DNA of 64,000 nt from Petrolisthes cinctipes (taxonomy: Eukaryota > Arthropoda > Malacostraca > Decapoda > Porcellanidae): NCBI GenBank assembly GCA_033782935.1, contig JAWQEG010000259.1:4194001-4258000 (forward strand). Reading direction: 5' to 3'. Under the pieces are notes generated by a model. It searched no databases. It was not told the DNA's origin and was given only the letters and a program-made list of their open reading frames with translations. Position numbers and translations under genes: made by a program. Within the stretch, counting starts at the first letter, position 1. Every line of letters starts with the position of its first letter. Below are positions 35,760 through 50,241 of the stretch, piece after piece.

Positions 35760-38700
35760 TTTGCATGTTTTTAGCCTATATTTTGAAAATATTCTAGCAC
35801 TGAGTAGGCATGTACAGATTGCTTCTGGGACCCCAAAATATTGAATTTTCGGATGTTTTTAGCCTGAATTTGAGATATAAACGGGTACAGATGATACATG
35901 CACATATTGACTTTGGGCATCAAAAATATCGATTTTCAGCATGTTTTGGGCCAGAATTTTGAAAATACTCTAACACGGAGTAGGCATGTACAGATCGCTT
36001 CTGGGACTCCAAAATATCGAATTTTCGGGTGTTTAGGGCCAGAATTTGAGATATAAACGGGTACAGAAGATGCATGCACATATCGACTTTTGGGCACCTA
36101 AAAGATCGATTTTCAGCATGTTTTGGGCCTGAATTTTGAAAATACTCTAACACGGAGTAGGCATGTACAGATCGCTTCTGGGACCCCAAAATATCGAATT
36201 TTCGGGTGTTTAGGGCCAGAATTTGAGATATAAACGGGTACAGAAGATGCATGCACATATCGACTTTTGGGCACCTAAAAGATCAATTTTCAGTATGTTT
36301 TGAGCATGTATTTTGAAAATACTCTAACACGGAGTAGGCATGTACAGATACCTTCTGGGACCTCTAAATATCGAATTTTCGGGTGTTTTAGGACTGAATT
36401 TGAGATATCGATTTTTTGACACCTAAAATGTCGATTTTTAGCATGTTTTTAGCCTATATTTTGAAAATATTCTAGCACTGTGTAGGCATGTACAGATTGC
36501 TTCTGGGACCCCAAAATATTGAATTTTCGAGTGTTTTGAGCCTGAATTTGAGATATAAACGGGTACAGAAGATACATGCACATATTGACTTTGGGCATCT
36601 AAAATATCGATTTTCAGCATGTTTTGGGCCTGTATTTTGAAAATACTCTAACACTGAGTAAGCATGTTCAGATTGCTTCTGGGACCCCAAAATATTGAAT
36701 TTTCGGGTGTTTTGAGCCTGAATTTGAGATATAAACGGGTACTGAAGATGCATGCACATATCGACTTTTGTGCACCTAAAAGATCGATTTTCAGTATGTT
36801 TTGGGCATGTATTTTGAAAATACTCTAACACGGAGTAGGCATGTACAGATACCTTCTGGGACCTCTAAATATCGAATTTTCGGGTGTTTTGGGACTGAAT
36901 TTAAGATATCGACTTTTTGGCACCTAAAAGATCGATTTTCTGCATGTTTTTAGCCTATATTTTGAAAATATTCTAGCACTGAGTAGGCATCTACAGATTG
37001 CTTCTTGGACCCCAAAATATTGAATTTTCGGGTGTTTTGAGCCTGAATTTGAGATATAAACGGGTACAGAAGATACATGCACATATTGACTTTGGGCACC
37101 AAAAATATCGATTTTCAGCATGTTTTGGGCCTGAATTTTGAAAATACTCTAACACGGAGTAGGCATGTACAGATTGCCTCTGGGACCCCAAAATATTGAA
37201 TTTTCGGGTGTTTTGAGCCTGAATTTGAGATATAAACGGGTACTGAAGATGCATGCACATATCGACTTTTGTGCACCTAAAAGATCGATTTTCAGTATGT
37301 TTTGAGCATGTATTTTGAAAATACTCTAACACGGAGTAGGCATGTACAGATACCTTCTGGGACCTCTAAATATCGAATTTTCGTGTGTTTTGGGACTGAA
37401 TTTGAGATATCGACTTTTTGGCACCTAAAAGATCGATTTTCTGCATGTTTTTAGCCTATATTTTGAAAATATTCTAGCACTGAGTAGGCATCTACAGATT
37501 GCTTTTGGGACCCCAAAATATTGAATTTTCGGGTGTTTTGAGCCTGAATTTGAGATATAAACGGGTACAGAAAATACATGCACATATTGGCTTTGGGCAC
37601 CAAAAATATCGATTTTCAGCATGTTTTGGGCCTGAATTTTGAAAATACTCTAACACGGAGTAGGCATGTACAGATCGCTTCTGGGACCCCAAAATATTGA
37701 ATTTTCGGGTGTTTAGGGCCAGAATTTGAGATATAAACGGGTACAGAAGATGCATGCACATATCGACTTTTGGGCACCTAAAAGATCGATTTTCAGTATG
37801 TTTTGAGCATGTATTTTGAAAATACTCTAACACGGAGTAGGCATGTACAGATACCTTCTGGGACCTCTAAATATCGAATTTTCGGGTGTTTTGGGACTGA
37901 ATTTGAGATATCGATTTTTTGACACCTAAAATGTCGATTTTTAGCATGTTTTTAGCCTATATTTTGAAAATATTCTAGCACTGTGTAGGCATGTACAGAT
38001 TGCTTCTGGGACCCCAAAATATTGAATTTTCGGGTGTTTTGAGCCTGAATTTGAGATATAAACGGGTACAGAAGATACATGCACATATTGACTTTGGGCA
38101 TCTAAAATATCGATTTTCAGCATGTTTTGGGCCTGTATTTTGAAAATACTCTAACACGGAGTAGGCATGTACAGATACCTTCTGGGACCTCTAAATATCG
38201 AATTTTCGGGTGTTTTGGGACTGAATTTGATATATCGATTTTTTGGCACCTAAAAGATCGATTTTTAGTATGTTTTTAGCCTATATTTTGAAAATATTCT
38301 AGCACTGAGTAGGCATCTACAGATTGCTTTTGGGACCCCAAAATATTGAATTTTCGGGTGTTTTGAGTCTGAATTTGAGATATAAACGGGTACAGAAGAT
38401 ACATGCACATATTGACTTTGGGCACCAAAAATATCGATTTTCAGCATGTTTTGTGCCTGAATTTTGAAAATACTCTAACACGGAGTAGGCATGTACAGAT
38501 CGCTTCTGGGACCCCAAAATATTGAATTTTCGGGTGTTTATGGCCAGAATTTGAGATATAAACGGGTACAGAAGATGCATGCACATATCGACTTTTGGGC
38601 ACCTAAAAGATCGATTTTCAGTATGTTTTGAGCATGTATTTTGAAAATACTCTAACACGGAGTAGGCATGTACAGATACCTTCTGGGACCTCTAAATATC

Positions 38701-38765
38701 GAATTTTCGGGTGTTTTGGGACTGAATTTGAGATATCGACTTTTTGGCACCTAAAAGATCTATTT
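35760..38765. repeat. 3006-bp block, copy 1
   Basis: Unit starts are 35760, 36438, 36939, 37440, 37941 and 38265, with lengths of 678, 501, 501, 501, 324 and 501. It matches 40446-43451 at an exact 4686-bp offset. Variants shared by just these two are GGGACTCCAAAAT, TTTTCGTGTGTTTT, CATATTGGCTTT and TTTGATATATCG. The first 1680 bp also match 28825 and 38766. Confidence 0.93.
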
Positions 38766-40445
38766 TTTGCATGTTTTTAGCCTATATTTTGAAAATATTC
38801 TAGCACTGAGTAGGCATGTACAGATTGCTTCTGGGACCCCAAAATATTGAATTTTCGGATGTTTTTAGCCTGAATTTGAGATATAAACGGGTACAGATGA
38901 TACATGCACATATTGACTTTGGGCACCAAAAATATCGATTTTCAGCATGTTTTGGGCCTGAATTTTGAAAATACTCTAACACGGAGTAGGCATGTACAGA
39001 TCGCTTCTGGGACCCCAAAATATTGAATTTTCGGGTGTTTAGGGCCAGAATTTGAGATATAAACGGGTACAGAAGATGCATGCACATATCGACTTTTGGG
39101 CACCTAAAAGATCGATTTTCAGCATGTTTTGGGCCTGAATTTTGAAAATACTCTAACACGGAGTAGGCATGTACAGATCGCTTCTGGGACCCCAAAATAT
39201 CGAATTTTCGGGTGTTTAGGGCCAGAATTTGAGATATAAACGGGTACAGAAGATGCATGCACATATCGACTTTTGGGCACCTAAAAGATCAATTTTCAGT
39301 ATGTTTTGAGCATGTATTTTGAAAATACTCTAACACGGAGTAGGCATGTACAGATACCTTCTGGGACCTCTAAATATCGAATTTTCGGGTGTTTTAGGAC
39401 TGAATTTGAGATATCGATTTTTTGACACCTAAAATGTCGATTTTTAGCATGTTTTTAGCCTATATTTTGAAAATATTCTAGCACTGTGTAGGCATGTACA
39501 GATTGCTTCTGGGACCCCAAAATATTGAATTTTCGGGTGTTTTGAGCCTGAATTTGAGATATAAACGGGTACAGAAGATACATGCACATATTGACTTTGG
39601 GCATCTAAAATATCGATTTTCAGCATGTTTTGGGCCTGTATTTTGAAAATACTCTAACACTGAGTAAGCATGTTCAGATTGCTTCTGGGACCCCAAAATA
39701 TTGAATTTTCGGGTGTTTTGAGCCTGAATTTGAGATATAAACGGGTACTGAAGATGCATGCACATATCGACTTTTGTGCACCTAAAAGATCGATTTTCAG
39801 TATGTTTTGGGCATGTATTTTGAAAATACTCTAACACGGAGTAGGCATGTACAGATACCTTCTGGGACCTCTAAATATCGAATTTTCGGGTGTTTTGGGA
39901 CTGAATTTAAGATATCGACTTTTTGGCACCTAAAAGATCGATTTTCTGCATGTTTTTAGCCTATATTTTGAAAATATTCTAGCACTGAGTAGGCATCTAC
40001 AGATTGCTTCTTGGACCCCAAAATATTGAATTTTCGGGTGTTTTGAGCCTGAATTTGAGATATAAACGGGTACAGAAGATACATGCACATATTGACTTTG
40101 GGCACCAAAAATATCGATTTTCAGCATGTTTTGGGCCTGAATTTTGAAAATACTCTAACACGGAGTAGGCATGTACAGATTGCCTCTGGGACCCCAAAAT
40201 ATTGAATTTTCGGGTGTTTTGAGCCTGAATTTGAGATATAAACGGGTACTGAAGATGCATGCACATATCGACTTTTGTGCACCTAAAAGATCGATTTTCA
40301 GTATGTTTTGAGCATGTATTTTGAAAATACTCTAACACGGAGTAGGCATGTACAGATACCTTCTGGGACCTCTAAATATCGAATTTTCGGGTGTTTTGGG
40401 ACTGAATTTGAGATATCGACTTTTTGGCACCTAAAAGATCGATTT
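38766..40445. repeat. 1680-bp block between the two 3006-bp copies
   Basis: Unit starts are 38766, 39444 and 39945, with lengths of 678, 501 and 501. It matches the first 1680 bp of the flanking blocks at offsets of 3006 and 1680 bp. It has ordinary GGGACCCCAAAAT where both flanking copies have GGGACTCC. Confidence 0.92.
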
Positions 40446-43400
40446 TTTGCATGTTTTTAGCCTATATTTTGAAAATATTCTAGCACTGAGTAGGCATGTA
40501 CAGATTGCTTCTGGGACCCCAAAATATTGAATTTTCGGATGTTTTTAGCCTGAATTTGAGATATAAACGGGTACAGATGATACATGCACATATTGACTTT
40601 GGGCATCAAAAATATCGATTTTCAGCATGTTTTGGGCCAGAATTTTGAAAATACTCTAACACGGAGTAGGCATGTACAGATCGCTTCTGGGACTCCAAAA
40701 TATCGAATTTTCGGGTGTTTAGGGCCAGAATTTGAGATATAAACGGGTACAGAAGATGCATGCACATATCGACTTTTGGGCACCTAAAAGATCGATTTTC
40801 AGCATGTTTTGGGCCTGAATTTTGAAAATACTCTAACACGGAGTAGGCATGTACAGATCGCTTCTGGGACCCCAAAATATCGAATTTTCGGGTGTTTAGG
40901 GCCAGAATTTGAGATATAAACGGGTACAGAAGATGCATGCACATATCGACTTTTGGGCACCTAAAAGATCAATTTTCAGTATGTTTTGAGCATGTATTTT
41001 GAAAATACTCTAACACGGAGTAGGCATGTACAGATACCTTCTGGGACCTCTAAATATCGAATTTTCGGGTGTTTTAGGACTGAATTTGAGATATCGATTT
41101 TTTGACACCTAAAATGTCGATTTTTAGCATGTTTTTAGCCTATATTTTGAAAATATTCTAGCACTGTGTAGGCATGTACAGATTGCTTCTGGGACCCCAA
41201 AATATTGAATTTTCGAGTGTTTTGAGCCTGAATTTGAGATATAAACGGGTACAGAAGATACATGCACATATTGACTTTGGGCATCTAAAATATCGATTTT
41301 CAGCATGTTTTGGGCCTGTATTTTGAAAATACTCTAACACTGAGTAAGCATGTTCAGATTGCTTCTGGGACCCCAAAATATTGAATTTTCGGGTGTTTTG
41401 AGCCTGAATTTGAGATATAAACGGGTACTGAAGATGCATGCACATATCGACTTTTGTGCACCTAAAAGATCGATTTTCAGTATGTTTTGGGCATGTATTT
41501 TGAAAATACTCTAACACGGAGTAGGCATGTACAGATACCTTCTGGGACCTCTAAATATCGAATTTTCGGGTGTTTTGGGACTGAATTTAAGATATCGACT
41601 TTTTGGCACCTAAAAGATCGATTTTCTGCATGTTTTTAGCCTATATTTTGAAAATATTCTAGCACTGAGTAGGCATCTACAGATTGCTTCTTGGACCCCA
41701 AAATATTGAATTTTCGGGTGTTTTGAGCCTGAATTTGAGATATAAACGGGTACAGAAGATACATGCACATATTGACTTTGGGCACCAAAAATATCGATTT
41801 TCAGCATGTTTTGGGCCTGAATTTTGAAAATACTCTAACACGGAGTAGGCATGTACAGATTGCCTCTGGGACCCCAAAATATTGAATTTTCGGGTGTTTT
41901 GAGCCTGAATTTGAGATATAAACGGGTACTGAAGATGCATGCACATATCGACTTTTGTGCACCTAAAAGATCGATTTTCAGTATGTTTTGAGCATGTATT
42001 TTGAAAATACTCTAACACGGAGTAGGCATGTACAGATACCTTCTGGGACCTCTAAATATCGAATTTTCGTGTGTTTTGGGACTGAATTTGAGATATCGAC
42101 TTTTTGGCACCTAAAAGATCGATTTTCTGCATGTTTTTAGCCTATATTTTGAAAATATTCTAGCACTGAGTAGGCATCTACAGATTGCTTTTGGGACCCC
42201 AAAATATTGAATTTTCGGGTGTTTTGAGCCTGAATTTGAGATATAAACGGGTACAGAAAATACATGCACATATTGGCTTTGGGCACCAAAAATATCGATT
42301 TTCAGCATGTTTTGGGCCTGAATTTTGAAAATACTCTAACACGGAGTAGGCATGTACAGATCGCTTCTGGGACCCCAAAATATTGAATTTTCGGGTGTTT
42401 AGGGCCAGAATTTGAGATATAAACGGGTACAGAAGATGCATGCACATATCGACTTTTGGGCACCTAAAAGATCGATTTTCAGTATGTTTTGAGCATGTAT
42501 TTTGAAAATACTCTAACACGGAGTAGGCATGTACAGATACCTTCTGGGACCTCTAAATATCGAATTTTCGGGTGTTTTGGGACTGAATTTGAGATATCGA
42601 TTTTTTGACACCTAAAATGTCGATTTTTAGCATGTTTTTAGCCTATATTTTGAAAATATTCTAGCACTGTGTAGGCATGTACAGATTGCTTCTGGGACCC
42701 CAAAATATTGAATTTTCGGGTGTTTTGAGCCTGAATTTGAGATATAAACGGGTACAGAAGATACATGCACATATTGACTTTGGGCATCTAAAATATCGAT
42801 TTTCAGCATGTTTTGGGCCTGTATTTTGAAAATACTCAAACACGGAGTAGGCATGTACAGATACCTTCTGGGACCTCTAAATATCGAATTTTCGGGTGTT
42901 TTGGGACTGAATTTGATATATCGATTTTTTGGCACCTAAAAGATCGATTTTTAGTATGTTTTTAGCCTATATTTTGAAAATATTCTAGCACTGAGTAGGC
43001 ATCTACAGATTGCTTTTGGGACCCCAAAATATTGAATTTTCGGGTGTTTTGAGTCTGAATTTGAGATATAAACGGGTACAGAAGATACATGCACATATTG
43101 ACTTTGGGCACCAAAAATATCGATTTTCAGCATGTTTTGTGCCTGAATTTTGAAAATACTCTAACACGGAGTAGGCATGTACAGATCGCTTCTGGGACCC
43201 CAAAATATTGAATTTTCGGGTGTTTATGGCCAGAATTTGAGATATAAACGGGTACAGAAGATGCATGCACATATCGACTTTTGGGCACCTAAAAGATCGA
43301 TTTTCAGTATGTTTTGAGCATGTATTTTGAAAATACTCTAACACGGAGTAGGCATGTACAGATACCTTCTGGGACCTCTAAATATCGAATTTTCGGGTGT

Positions 43401-43451
43401 TTTGGGACTGAATTTGAGATATCGATTTTTTGACACCTAAAATGTCGATTT
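40446..43451. repeat. 3006-bp block, copy 2
   Basis: Unit starts are 40446, 41124, 41625, 42126, 42627 and 42951, in the same order as copy 1. The last 825 bp also match 30505-31329, linking this block to the distant copy that continues after 43452. Confidence 0.93.
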
Positions 43452-45232
43452 TTAGCATGTTTTTAGCCTATATTTTGAAAATATTCTAGCACTGTTTAGG
43501 CATGTACAGATTGCTTCTGGGACCCCAAAATATTGAATTTTCGGGTGTTTTGAGCCTGAATTTGAGATATAAACGGGTACAGAAGATACATGCACATATT
43601 GACTTTGATCATCTAAAATATCGATTTTCAGCATGTTTTGGGCCTGTATTTTGAAAATACTCTAACACGGAGTAGGCATGTACAGATCGCTTCTTGGACC
43701 CCAAAATATCGAATTTTCGGGTGTTTAGGGCCAGAATTTGAGATATAAACGGGTACAGAAGATGCATGCACATATCGACTTTTGGGCACCTAAAAGATCG
43801 ATTTTCAGTATGTTTTTGGCCTGTATTTTGATAATACTCTAACACGGAGTAAGCATGTACAGATACCTTCTGGGACCTCTAAATATCGAATTTTCGGGTG
43901 TTTTGGGACTGAATTTGAGATATCGATTTTTTGGCACCTAAAATGTCGATTTTTAGCATGTTTTTAGCCTATATTTTGAAAATATTCTAGCACTGTGTAG
44001 GCATGTACAGATTGCTTCTGGGACCCCAAAATATTGAATTTTCGGGTGTTTTGAGCCTGAATTTGAGATATAAACGGGTACAGAAGATACATGCACATAT
44101 TGACTTTGGGCATCTAAAATATCGATTTTCAGCATGTTTTGGGCCTGTATTTTGAAAATACTCTAACACTGAGTAGGCATGTACATATCGCTTCTGGGAC
44201 CCCTAAATATCGAATTTTCGGGTGTTTTGGGACTGAATTTGAGATATCGACTTTTTGGCACCTTTTTAAAAGATCGATTTTTAGCATGTTTTTAGCCTAT
44301 ATTTTGAAAATATTCTAGCACTGAGTAGGCATGTACAGATTGCTTCTGGGACCCCAAAATATTGAATTTTCGGGTGTTTTGAGCCTGAATTTGAGATATA
44401 AACGGGTACAGAAGATACATGCACATATTGACTTTGGGCACCAAAAATATCGATTTTCAGCATGTTTTGGGCCTGAATTTTGAAAATACTCTAACACGGA
44501 GTAGGCATGTACAGATCGCTTCTGGGACCCCAAAATATCGAATTTTCGGGTGTTTAGGGCCAGAATTTGAGATATAAACGGGTACAGAAGATGCATGCAC
44601 ATATCGACTTTTGGGCACCTAAAAGATCGATTTTCAGTATGTTTTTGGCCTGTATTTTGAAAATACTCTATCACGGAGTAGGCATGCACAGATACCTTCT
44701 GGGACCTCTAAATATCGAATTTTCGGGTGTTTTGGGACTGAATTTGAGATATCGATTTTTTGGCACCTAAAATGTCGATTTTTAGCATGTTTTTAGCCTA
44801 TATTTTGAAAATATTCTAGCACGGGTGTTTTGAGCCTGAATTTGAGATATAAACGGGTACAGAAGATACATGCACATATTGACTTTGGGCATCTAAAATA
44901 TCGATTTTCAGCATGTTTTGGGCCTGTATTTTGAAAATACTCTAACACTGAGTAGGCATGTACAGATTGCTTCTGGGACCCCAAAATATTGAATTTTCGG
45001 GTGTTTTGAGCCTGAATTTAATATATAAACGGGTACTGAAGATGCATACACATATCGACTTTTGTGCACCTAAAAGATTTATTTTCAGTATGTTTTGAGC
45101 ATGTATTTTTAAAATACTCTAACACGGAGTAGGCATGTACAGATCGCTTCTGGGACCCCTAAATATCGAATTTTCGGGTGTTTTGGGACTGAATTTGAGA
45201 TATCGACTTTTTGGCACCTAAAAGATCGATTT
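43452..45232. repeat. Copy of 31330 to about 32880 (offset 12122/12126 bp)
   Basis: Unit starts are 43452, 43953, 44281 and 44782, with lengths of 501, 328, 501 and 451. The offset changes from 12122 to 12126 at a 4-bp T insertion near 44263. The copy includes the rare 50-bp deletion. Correspondence ends near 45005. Confidence 0.92.
44263..44267. other. Private TTTT insertion in C monomer
   Basis: GCACCTTTTTAAAAGATCG replaces GCACCTAAAAGATCG. The parallel copy near 32140 lacks it, so the insertion postdates the duplication or the copy reverted by exchange. Confidence 0.88.
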
Positions 45233-48200
45233 TTAGCATGTTTTTAGCCTATATTTTGAAATTATTCTAGCACTGAGTAGGCATGTACAGATTGCTTCTG
45301 GGACCCCAAAATATTGAATTTTCGGGTGTTTTGAGCCTGAATTTGAGATATAAACGGGTACAGAAGATACATGCACATATTGACTTTGGGCATCTAAAAT
45401 ATCGATTTTCAGCATGTTTTGGGCCTGTATTTTGAAAATACTCTAACACGGAGTAGGCATGTACAGATCGCTTCTGGGACCCCAAAATATCGAATTTTCG
45501 GGTGTTTAGGGCCAGAATTTGAGATATAAACGGGTACAGAAGATGCATGCACATATCGACTTTTGGGCTCCTAAAAGATCGATTTTCAGTATGTTTTTGG
45601 CCTGTATTTTGAAAATACTCTAACACGGAGTAAGCATGTACAGATACCTTCTGGGACCTCTAAATATCGAATTTTCGGGTGTTTTGGGACTGAATTTGAG
45701 ATATCGATTTTTTGGCACCTAAAATGTCGATTTTTAGCATGTTTTTAGCCTATATTCTGAAAATATTCTAGCACTGTGTAGGCATGTACAGATTGCTTCT
45801 GGGACCCCAAAATAATTAATTTTCGGGTGTTTTGAGCCTGAATTTGAGATATAAACGGGTACAGAAGATACATGCACATATTGACTTTGGGCATCTAAAA
45901 TATCGATTTTCAGCATGTTTTGGGCCTGTATTTTGAAAATACTCTAACACTGAGTAGGCATGTACAGATTGCTTCTGGGACCCCAAAATATTGAATTTTC
46001 GGGTGTTTTGAGCCTGAATTTGAGATATAAACGGGTACTGAAGATGCATGCACATATCGACTTTTGTGCACCTAAAAGATCGATTTTCAGTATGTTTTGA
46101 GCATGTATTTTGAAAATACTCTAACACGGAGTAGGCATGTACAGATCGCTTCTGGGACCCCTAAATATCGAATTTTCGGGTGTTTTGGGACTGAATTTGA
46201 GATATCGACTTTTTGGCACCTGAAAGATCGATTTTTAGCATGTTTTTAGCCTATATTTTGAAAATATTCTAGCACTGAGTAGGCATGTACAGATTGCTTC
46301 TGGGACCCCAAAATATTGAATTTTCGGGTGTTTTGAGCCTGAATTTGAGATATAAACGGGTACAGAAGATACATGCACATATTGACTTTGGGCACCAAAA
46401 ATATCGATTTTCAGCATGTTTTGGGCCTGAATTTTGAAAATACTCTAACACGGAGTAGGCATGTACAGATCGCTTCTGGGACCCCAAAATATCGAATTTT
46501 CGGGTGTTTAGGGCCAGAATTTGAGATATAAACGGGTACAGAAGATGCATGCACATATCGACTTTTGGGCACCTAAAAGATCGATTTTCAGTATGTTTTT
46601 GGCCTGTATTTTGAAAATACTCTATCACGGAGTAGGCATGTACAGATACCTTCTGGGACCTCTAAATATCGAATTTTCGGGTGTTTTGGGACTGAATTTG
46701 AGATATCGATTTTTTGGCACCTAAAATGTCGATTTTTAGCATGTTTTTAGCCTATATTTTGAAAATATTCTAGCACTGTGTAGGCATGTACAGATTGCTT
46801 CTGGGACCCCAAAATATTGAATTTTCGGGTGTTTTGAGCCTGAATTTGAGATATAAACGGGTACAGAAGATACATGCACATATTGACTTTGGGCATCTAA
46901 AATATCGATTTTCAGCATGTTTTGGGCCTGTATTTTGAAAATACTCTAACACTGAGTAGGCATGTACAGATTGCTTCTGGGACCCCAAAATATTGAATTT
47001 TCGGGTGTTTTGAGCCTGAATTTGAGATATAAACGGGTACAGAAGATGCATGCACATATCGACTTTTGGGCACCTAAAATGTTGATTTTTAGCATGTTTT
47101 TAGCCTATATTTTGAAAATATTCTAGCACTGTGTAGGCATGTACAGATTGCTTCTGGGACCCCAAAATATTGAATTTTCGGGTGTTTTGAGCCTGAATTT
47201 GAGATATAAACGGGTACAGAAAATACATGCACATATTGACTTTGGGCATCTAAAATATCGATTTTCAGCATGTTTTGGGCCTGTATTTTGAAAATACTCT
47301 AACACTGAGTAGGCATGTACAAATTGCTTCTGGGACCCAAAAATATTGAATTTTCGGGTGTTTTGAGCCTGAATTTGAGATATAAACGGGTACTGAAGAT
47401 GCATGCACTTATCGACTTTTGTGCACCTAAAAGATCGATTTTCAGTATGTTTCGAGCATGTATTTTGAAAATACTCTAACGCGGAGTAGGCATGTACAGA
47501 TCGCTTCTGGGACCCCTAAATATCGAATTTTCGTGTGTTTTGGGACTGAATTTGAGATATCGACTTTTTGGCACCTAAAAGATCGATTTTTAGCATGTTT
47601 TTAGCCTATATTTTGAAAATATTCTTGCACTGAGTAGGCATGTACAGATTGCTTCTGAGACCCCAAAATATTGAATTTTCGGATGTTTTGAGCCTGAATT
47701 TGAGATATAAACGGGTACAGAAGATACATGCACATATTGACTTTGGGCATCTAAAACATCGATTTTCAGCATGTTTTGGGCCTGTATTTTGAAAATACTC
47801 TAACACGGAGTAGGCATGTACAGATACCTTCTGGGACCTCTAAATATCGAATTTTCGGGTGTTTTGGGACTGAATTTGAGATATCGATTTTTTGACACCT
47901 AAAATGTCGATTTTTAGCATGTTTTTAGCCTATATTTTGAAAATATTCTAGCACTGTGTAGGCATGTACAGATTGCTTCTGGGACCCCAAAATATTGAAT
48001 TTTCGGGTGTTTTGAGCCTAAATTTGAGATATAAACGGGTACAGAAGATACATGCACATATTGACTTTGGGCACCTAAAATATCGATTTTCAGCATGTTT
48101 TGGGCCTGTATTTTGAAAATACTCTAACACGGAGTAGGCATGTACAGATCGCTTCTGGGACCCCAAAATATCGAATTTTCGGGTGTTTAGGGCCAGAATT

Positions 48201-50241
48201 TGAGATATAAACGGGTACAGAAGATGCATGCACATATCGACTTTTGGGCACCTATAAGATCGATTTTCAGTATGTTTTTTGCCTGTATTTTGAAAATACT
48301 CTATCACGGAGTAGGCATGTACAGATACCTTCTGGGACCTCTAAATATCGAATTTTCGGGTGTTTTGGGACTGAATTTGAGATATCGTTTTTTTGGCACC
48401 TAAAATGTCGATTTTTAGCATGTTTTTAGCCTATATTTTGAAAATATTCTAGCACTGTGTAGGCATGTACAAATCGCTTCTGGGACCCCAAAATATTGAA
48501 TTTTCGGGTGTTTTGAGCCTGAATTTGAGATATAAACGGGTACAGAAGATACATGCACATATTGACTTTGGGCATCTAAAATATCGATTTTCAGCATGTT
48601 TTGGGCCTGTATTTTGAAAATACTCTAACACTGAGTAGGCATGTACAGATTGCTTCTGGGACCCCAAAATATTGAATTTTCGGGTGTTTTGAGCCTGAAT
48701 TTGAGATATAAACGGGTACTGAAGATGCATACACATATCGACTTTTGTGTACCTAAAAGATCGATTTTCGGTATGTTTTGAGCATGTATTTTGAAAATAC
48801 TCTAACACGGAGTAGGCATGTACAGATCGCTTCTGGGACCCCTAAATATCGAATTTTCGGGTGTTTTGGGACTGAATTTGAGATATCGACTTTTTGGCAC
48901 CTACAAGATCGATTTTTAGCATGTTTTTAGCCTATATTTTGAAAATATTCTAGCACTGAGTAGGCATGTACAGATTGCTTCTGGGACCCCAAAATATTGA
49001 ATTTTCGGGTGTTTTGAGCCTAAATTTGAGATATAAACGGGTACAGAAGATACATGCACATATTGACTTTGGGCACCAAAAATATCGATTATCAGCATGT
49101 TTTGGGCCTGTATTTTGAAAATACTCTAACACGGAGTAGGCATGTACAGATACCTTCTGGGACCTCTAAATATAGAATTTTCGGGTGTTTTGGGACTGAA
49201 TTTGAGATATCGATTTTTTGACACCTAAAATGTCGATTTTTAGCATGTTTTTAGCCTATATTTTGAAAATATTCTAGCACTGTGTAGGCATGTACAGATT
49301 GCTTCTGGGACCCCAAAATATTGAATTTTTGGGTGTTTTGAGCCTGAATTTGATATATAAACGGGTACAGAAGATACATGCACATATTGACTTTGGGCAT
49401 CTAAAATATCGATTTTCAGCATGTTTTGGGCCTGTATTTTGAAAATACTCTAACACGGAGTAGGCATGTACAGATCGCTTCTGGGACCCCAAAATATCGA
49501 ATTTTCGGGTGTTTAGGGCCAGAATTTGAGATATAAACGGGTACAGAAGATGCATGCACATATCGACTTTTGGGCACCTAAAAGATCGATTTTCAGTATG
49601 TTTTTGGCCTGTATTTTGAAAATACTCTAACACGGAGTAAGCATGTACAGATACCTTCTGGGACCTCTAAATATCGAATTTTTGGGTGTTTTGGGACTGA
49701 ATTTGAGATATCGATTTTTTGGCACCTAAAATGTCGATTTTTAGCATGTTTTTAGCCTATATTTTGAAAATATTCTAGCACTGTGTAGGCATGTACAGAT
49801 TGCTTCTGGGACCCCAAAATATTGAATTTTCGGGTGTTTTGAGCCTGAATTTGAGATATAAACGGGTACAGAAGATACATGCACATATTGACTTTGGGCA
49901 TCTAAAATATCGATTTTCAGCATGTTTTAGGCCTGTATTTTGAAAATACTCTAACACGGAGTAGGCATGTACAGATTGCTTCTGGGACCCCAAAATATTG
50001 AATTTTCGGGTGTTTTGAGCCTGAATTTGAGATATAAACGGGTACTGAAGATGCATGCACATATCGACTTTTGGGCACCTAAAAGATCGATTTTCAGTAT
50101 GTTTTTGGCCTGTATTTTGAAAATACTCTATCACGGAGTAGGCATGTACAGATACCTTCTGGGACCTCTAAATATCGAATTTTCGGGTGTTTTGGGACTG
50201 AATTTGAGATATCGATTTTTTGGCACCTAAAATGTCGATTT
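45233..50241. repeat. Mostly type I/II trimers
   Basis: Unit starts are 45233, 45734, 46235, 46736, 47089, 47590, 47914, 48415, 48916, 49240 and 49741. Lengths are 501 except 353 at 46736 (A-B, no C), 324 at 47590 and 324 at 48916. The part from about 47914 to 49922 has a partner at 61237 onward, with shared CACCTATAAGATCG, ATATCGTTTTTTTGG and CGATTATCAGC. Confidence 0.9.
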
